The position numbers were made by a program, and so were the translations under genes. From assembly GCA_022758935.1 (NCBI GenBank), contig JAEMQG010000034.1:1-9625 (forward strand): a DNA stretch of 9,625 bases, read 5' to 3'. The notes beneath the pieces are model-generated. The model was not told where the DNA came from, made no database searches, and saw only the letters and a program-made list of their open reading frames with translations. Shown piece after piece: positions 7,060 to 9,625 of this stretch (positions are counted from its first letter, which is position 1; each line of letters begins with the position of its first letter). Origin of the DNA: Candidatus Nitrosopumilus sp. (GTDB lineage Archaea > Thermoproteota > Nitrososphaeria > Nitrososphaerales > Nitrosopumilaceae).

Positions 7060-7728
7060 TTATCCTATTCTGACTATATCAGAATGAAGTATTTCATACG
7101 CCTTAGAAGCATCTCTTTCATTTAGAATTATTATTATACTGTCTTGACTGAAGAATGCATTTACAAGTTCAATTCCATTATCATGTAAAATCTCTGCAAC
7201 ATAAGATACCACATCTGATTGATTCTGACTGGTTGGAATTGAAATTCTAATCTTTGCAAGACCAGAACTAAACATATTTTCCCTATTTGGCATATTTTCA
7301 AAGATTTGTCTAATTCCCTCCATATCTTCTGTAAGAAATCTAAAGGAATCAGATAATCTAAAAAAGTCGTAATTATTTGTAATTTTTGAAAACTTGTCTA
7401 AAATCGACATAGGATCCATTTCCGCAGAATCTTTTTTTGAAAATTTTATATCCAAAATTCCATCAGTTAATGCAAGTCTAGCATTTTTTAAAACATATTC
7501 TTCTTTAATATCTTCTTTAATTTCAAAAGAATCTGCATATCGTTTTATAGCAACTACAATCGTATTGAGATTTATTGAACTTCCCAAAGTCTTTTCAATC
7601 TCTGGCTGAATCTTTACAGCCAGTCCTGTATAGTTGATCAAATCCATCTTTACACAATCATATATTGAACGATTTCTTGTGATAATCTCTCTAACTATCT
7701 CTGGAATTGACATATTTGTAATACGCAT
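7060..7728 (-). CDS. ACT-domain protein with probable N-terminal helix-turn-helix (candidate regulator)
   Basis: The product is 222 residues from the ATG at 7728. The C-terminal part (about 157-216), with LAKIRISIPTSQNQ, a helix, GIELVNAFFSQDSIIIIL and a final helix, has the beta-alpha-beta-beta-alpha pattern of an ACT domain, a small-molecule sensing module of the type found at the end of aspartate kinases. No kinase or other catalytic domain is attached. The first ~65 residues are helical (IPEIVREIITRN, then INYTGLAVKIQPEIEKTL, then NLNTIVVAIKRYADSF) and resemble N-terminal domains of archaeal proteins thought to bind DNA. The start could also be the TTG at 7731; I prefer the ATG because a TATA box lies 27-28 bp upstream. 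It is divergent from hsp20-cdc48, and inverted repeats lie between the two promoters. A ligand-responsive transcription regulator is an inference; its ligand and targets are unknown. Confidence 0.65.
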   Translation of the reverse strand: MRITNMSIPEIVREIITRNRSIYDCVKMDLINYTGLAVKIQPEIEKTLGSSINLNTIVVAIKRYADSFEIKEDIKEEYVLKNARLALTDGILDIKFSKKDSAEMDPMSILDKFSKITNNYDFFRLSDSFRFLTEDMEGIRQIFENMPNRENMFSSGLAKIRISIPTSQNQSDVVSYVAEILHDNGIELVNAFFSQDSIIIILNERDASKAYEILHSDIVRIG

Positions 7729-7751
7729 CAAATAATATTAAACAATGTCAG

Positions 7752-7759
7752 TTATAATA
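7752..7759 (-). promoter_or_regulatory. TATA box of the ACT-domain gene
   Basis: On the minus strand TATTATAA is centred 27-28 bp before the ATG at 7728, as expected for a leaderless transcript. It begins 7 bp from the inverted repeat at 7766-7779, which would cover the upstream BRE region of this promoter. Confidence 0.55.
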
Positions 7760-7765
7760 GCATTC

Positions 7766-7779
7766 TGTAAGAAATTACA
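7766..7779. repeat. Short inverted repeat TGTAA-N4-TTACA between the divergent promoters
   Basis: TGTAA (7766-7770) and its reverse complement TTACA (7775-7779) are separated by GAAA. The half-sites match the core of the longer inverted repeat at 7803-7820, although the spacing between cores is 4 rather than 6. It lies just upstream of the ACT-gene TATA box and 16 bp upstream of the hsp20 TATA box. In such AT-rich DNA a 5-bp arm can arise by chance. Confidence 0.35.
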
Positions 7780-7795
7780 TAGATATCCATAAAAC

Positions 7796-7803
7796 TTATA
7801 TAA
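7796..7803 (+). promoter_or_regulatory. TATA box of the hsp20-cdc48 operon
   Basis: TTATATAA is a strong archaeal TATA match, centred about 34 bp before the hsp20 ATG at 7834. Transcription would start near 7825-7827 and leave a very short leader of roughly 7-9 nt. Unlike most genes here this promoter is followed directly by an inverted repeat. Confidence 0.6.
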
Positions 7804-7820
7804 TGTAATATACATTACAT
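7803..7820. promoter_or_regulatory. Candidate operator: inverted repeat ATGTAAT-N4-ATTACAT at the hsp20 promoter
   Basis: Two perfect 7-bp arms, ATGTAAT (7803-7809) and ATTACAT (7814-7820), flank ATAC. The repeat overlaps the last base of the TATA box and fills the space up to the predicted transcription start, where a bound repressor would block RNA polymerase recruitment. A further ATTACAT copy lies at 7774-7780. Function is inferred from symmetry and position only. Confidence 0.5.
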
Positions 7821-7833
7821 ATAATAGATAATT

Positions 7834-8328
7834 ATGACAATGTTCTTTGATGATGAATTTGATAGAATCTTCAAGAGAATGTCAAACTCTTTTTTCAATA
7901 CGGATGACATTTTTGAAGAATTCAAGGAAAACGGATCTGGACCATTTTATTATGGTTATACAATGACTGTTGGTCCTGATGGAAAACCTATTGTAAAAGA
8001 GTATGGGAATGTAAAACCAGGATTACTCCCTTCAGCTAATCCTAGAGAACCAATTGTAGATACAATTGTAGATGAAAAAGAGAAATTGTTAAAACTTGTA
8101 GCTGAAATGCCAGGAGTTGAAAAGACGGACGTTAAAATTCTTGTACAAAGCAAATTTGTAGATATTTCTGCAGAACACTGTGAAAAGAAATACAATGTAA
8201 AAGTTCCAATCAAGCAAAAAATTGATGAAAATTCTGCAAAGGCTTCTTACAAAAATGGAATTCTTGAACTCGTCTTTAAATTAATTGAAGATGAAAAACC
8301 AAAGGGTAAAAGTGTAGAGGTTGAATAA
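7834..8328 (+). CDS. hsp20: Small heat shock protein, Hsp20/alpha-crystallin family
   Basis: This 164-residue ATP-independent chaperone would bind unfolding proteins in the cytoplasm and hold them for refolding or disposal. The acidic, Phe-rich N-terminus ([12 protein letters not shown]) is typical. It is followed by the segment [20 protein letters not shown] at about 40-59, a form I associate with archaeal members. The alpha-crystallin domain spans about 72-152, with [12 protein letters not shown] (91-102) and the conserved [10 protein letters not shown] (137-146) before the last strand. The C-terminal VEV at 161-163 fits the I-x-I/V motif that links subunits in oligomers. The ATG at 7834 is the first start after the promoter; an ATG two codons later is an alternative. 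The gene is 26 nt upstream of cdc48 and the two are probably co-transcribed. An inverted repeat beside its TATA box suggests regulation. Confidence 0.93.
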   Translation: MTMFFDDEFDRIFKRMSNSFFNTDDIFEEFKENGSGPFYYGYTMTVGPDGKPIVKEYGNVKPGLLPSANPREPIVDTIVDEKEKLLKLVAEMPGVEKTDVKILVQSKFVDISAEHCEKKYNVKVPIKQKIDENSAKASYKNGILELVFKLIEDEKPKGKSVEVE

Positions 8329-8345
8329 ACCCCCCTAATTTTTAT

Positions 8346-8349
8346 GGAG
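8346..8349 (+). promoter_or_regulatory. Shine-Dalgarno site of cdc48
   Basis: GGAG ends 5 nt before the ATG at 8355. It is the clearest ribosome-binding site in the window, as expected for an internal operon gene read from a leadered mRNA, and it decides against the ATG at 8345, which runs into a stop after three codons. Confidence 0.6.
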
Positions 8350-8354
8350 AAAAA

Positions 8355-9625
8355 ATGAGCGAAATTATTTTAAAAATAGAGGAAATTCCACAACAGCATG
8401 TTGGAAGAGGCAGAGCTATTATTGATCCCAAAATTATTGAGGATACGAATTGGAATACAGGCCAAATTTTAGAATTAACATATAATAAAAAAACTCACGT
8501 AAAACTTTGGCCTGGTTCTCCTAAAGAATACGGTTCAGGAATTATCAAAATAGATGGAATAACTAGGCAAAACATTGGAGCTGGAATTGGAGATAAAATA
8601 ACCATAAAATCTGTAGAAGCTGTAGATGCAGAGCAAATTATTCTATCGCCAACTGAAAAAATTGCAGCTGAAGGATTACAAGAGTATATGATTTACAATT
8701 ATCTAAATCATGTATTTACAACTGGAGACATGATTGCGCTCAGTACACAAATGGGGGGAAGAGTACAATTTGTAATTACTAGTACAAAACCATCAAAACC
8801 AGTTATTGTTACTGAAAATACCATTTTCAAACTTGGTCCTATGACTAAAGCAGTTGATGCAAGTATTCCACGAATTACATATGATGAATTAGGTGGTTTG
8901 AAAAATGAAGTTCAGAAAATCCGGGAGATGGTAGAGTTACCTATGAGACATCCAGAATTATTTGAGAAAATAGGAGTGGAAGCACCAAAAGGTGTATTGT
9001 TATATGGTCCACCTGGAACTGGGAAAACACTGCTTGCAAAGGCAGTGGCTGGTGAGACTAACGCACATTTTATTTCACTTAGTGGGCCTGAAATTATAGG
9101 AAAATATTATGGAGAAAGTGAGGAGAGAATTAGGGAAATTTTCAAACAAGCAGAAGAAAATTCCCCCAGCATAATTTTTATTGACGAAATAGATTCCATT
9201 GCTCCAAAACGAGAAGAAGTAACGGGAGAAGTTGAAAAAAGAATAGTTTCACAACTTTTGACACTGATGGATGGCATGAAAAGTCGAGGTAAAGTTGTAG
9301 TTATAGGAGCTACTAATAGACCAGACTCTATTGATCCTGCCCTTAGAAGACCAGGTAGATTTGATAGAGAAATTGAAATTGGAATTCCAGATGAGGGAGG
9401 AAGATATGATATTCTCTCAATTCATACGCGGGGAATGCCAATTGATGAAAAAGTAGAGCTTAAACAAATTTCAAAGATAACACATGGATTTGTAGGAGCT
9501 GATCTAGAAGTATTATGTAAAGAAGCGGCAATGAGATCTTTACGGAGAATTCTTCCAGAAATTGATCTTGATGAAGAAAAAGTTTCTACTGAAATTCTAC
9601 AGAAAATTAAAATTATTAGTGAGGA
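8355..9625 (+). CDS. cdc48: CDC48/p97-type AAA+ ATPase (partial, 3' end missing)
   Basis: This hexameric ATP-driven unfoldase extracts and unfolds proteins, often feeding the archaeal proteasome. The first 423 codons are visible without a stop; family members usually have over 700 residues and a second AAA module, which lies outside the window if present. The N-terminal domain (about 1-160) has the double-psi barrel ([13 protein letters not shown], then the KLWPGSP loop) and the following CDC48_2 part. The D1 module starts with ITYDELGGL. It has Walker A GPPGTGKT (218-225), Walker B IIFIDEID (273-280, catalytic E278), sensor 1 GATNRPD (318-324) and probable arginine fingers R332 and R335 in RRPGRFD. 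All key residues are intact. The ATG at 8355 has a good Shine-Dalgarno site. It follows hsp20 by 26 nt, which suggests that holding and unfolding of damaged proteins are expressed together. Confidence 0.95.
   Translation, partial: MSEIILKIEEIPQQHVGRGRAIIDPKIIEDTNWNTGQILELTYNKKTHVKLWPGSPKEYGSGIIKIDGITRQNIGAGIGDKITIKSVEAVDAEQIILSPTEKIAAEGLQEYMIYNYLNHVFTTGDMIALSTQMGGRVQFVITSTKPSKPVIVTENTIFKLGPMTKAVDASIPRITYDELGGLKNEVQKIREMVELPMRHPELFEKIGVEAPKGVLLYGPPGTGKTLLAKAVAGETNAHFISLSGPEIIGKYYGESEERIREIFKQAEENSPSIIFIDEIDSIAPKREEVTGEVEKRIVSQLLTLMDGMKSRGKVVVIGATNRPDSIDPALRRPGRFDREIEIGIPDEGGRYDILSIHTRGMPIDEKVELKQISKITHGFVGADLEVLCKEAAMRSLRRILPEIDLDEEKVSTEILQKIKIISE

Noticed and set aside
7394..8213. Small antisense frames at 7394-7609 (+) and 7956-8213 (-)
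   Set aside because: They are shadows of the ACT-domain and Hsp20 genes, with no promoter, start context or conserved pattern of their own.
8329..8345. C-run plus T-run after hsp20 as a full terminator
   Set aside because: The T-run is only five bases, there is no stem, and cdc48 follows at once with its own ribosome-binding site; partial termination remains possible.
8345..8356. ATG at 8345 as start of cdc48
   Set aside because: It runs into a stop after three codons and is out of frame with the ATPase.
1..9625. Mobile elements, CRISPR arrays, tRNA or rRNA genes, or a defence island
   Set aside because: No transposase or integrase, no direct repeat array and no RNA-gene sequence was seen; composition is uniform and the genes are mainly core functions.

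Overview
The window looks like ordinary chromosome from an AT-rich archaeon, most likely an ammonia-oxidising Thaumarchaeota (Nitrososphaeria, Nitrosopumilus-like). The pointers are a PolD small subunit, a two-AAA-domain-type CDC48 ATPase, an archaeal-type Hsp20, a cobalamin-pathway CbiE, secreted proteins with a cupredoxin-like domain and a CFI-box C-terminal tail, several TTG/GTG starts, and TATA boxes centred about 24-28 bp upstream of start codons (leaderless mRNAs). The taxon is inferred from gene content and protein style; no 16S or other decisive marker is present.

Layout. 1-1204 (-): PolD small subunit (DP1), its C-terminus cut by the window edge. 1280-1816 (+): SpoIIM-like membrane protein. 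1891-2790 (+): secreted protein with a C-terminal cupredoxin-like domain that lacks two copper ligands. 2787-3503 (-): CbiE-type cobalt-precorrin methyltransferase, preceded in the same operon by an unrecognised 163-residue protein (3506-3997, -). 4070-5623 (+): secreted cyclophilin fused to a PsbP-like domain and a membrane-anchored CFI-box tail. 5624-6982 (-): NDH-2-like flavoprotein. 7060-7728 (-): protein with a C-terminal ACT domain and a probable N-terminal DNA-binding domain. 7834-8328 (+): Hsp20. 8355-9625 (+): CDC48 ATPase, cut by the window edge in or just after its first AAA module.

How the genes may work together. Hsp20 and CDC48 form a protein-quality-control pair: the holdase gene lies 26 nt ahead of the unfoldase gene and they probably share a transcript. 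Its promoter carries an 18-bp inverted repeat next to the TATA box, and a related shorter repeat lies between it and the divergent ACT-domain gene, which makes that gene a candidate regulator. The cyclophilin fusion is a likely extracytoplasmic folding factor. The other genes (replication, B12, respiration) are unrelated housekeeping functions.

The genome is compact. All gaps are 102 bp or less, one convergent pair overlaps by 4 bp, and another abuts with no gap. I saw no RNA genes, mobile elements or CRISPR arrays. No obviously new multi-gene system stands out; the best leads are the hsp20 operator/ACT regulator, the degenerate cupredoxin, the cyclophilin fusion, and the unknown protein coupled to cbiE.
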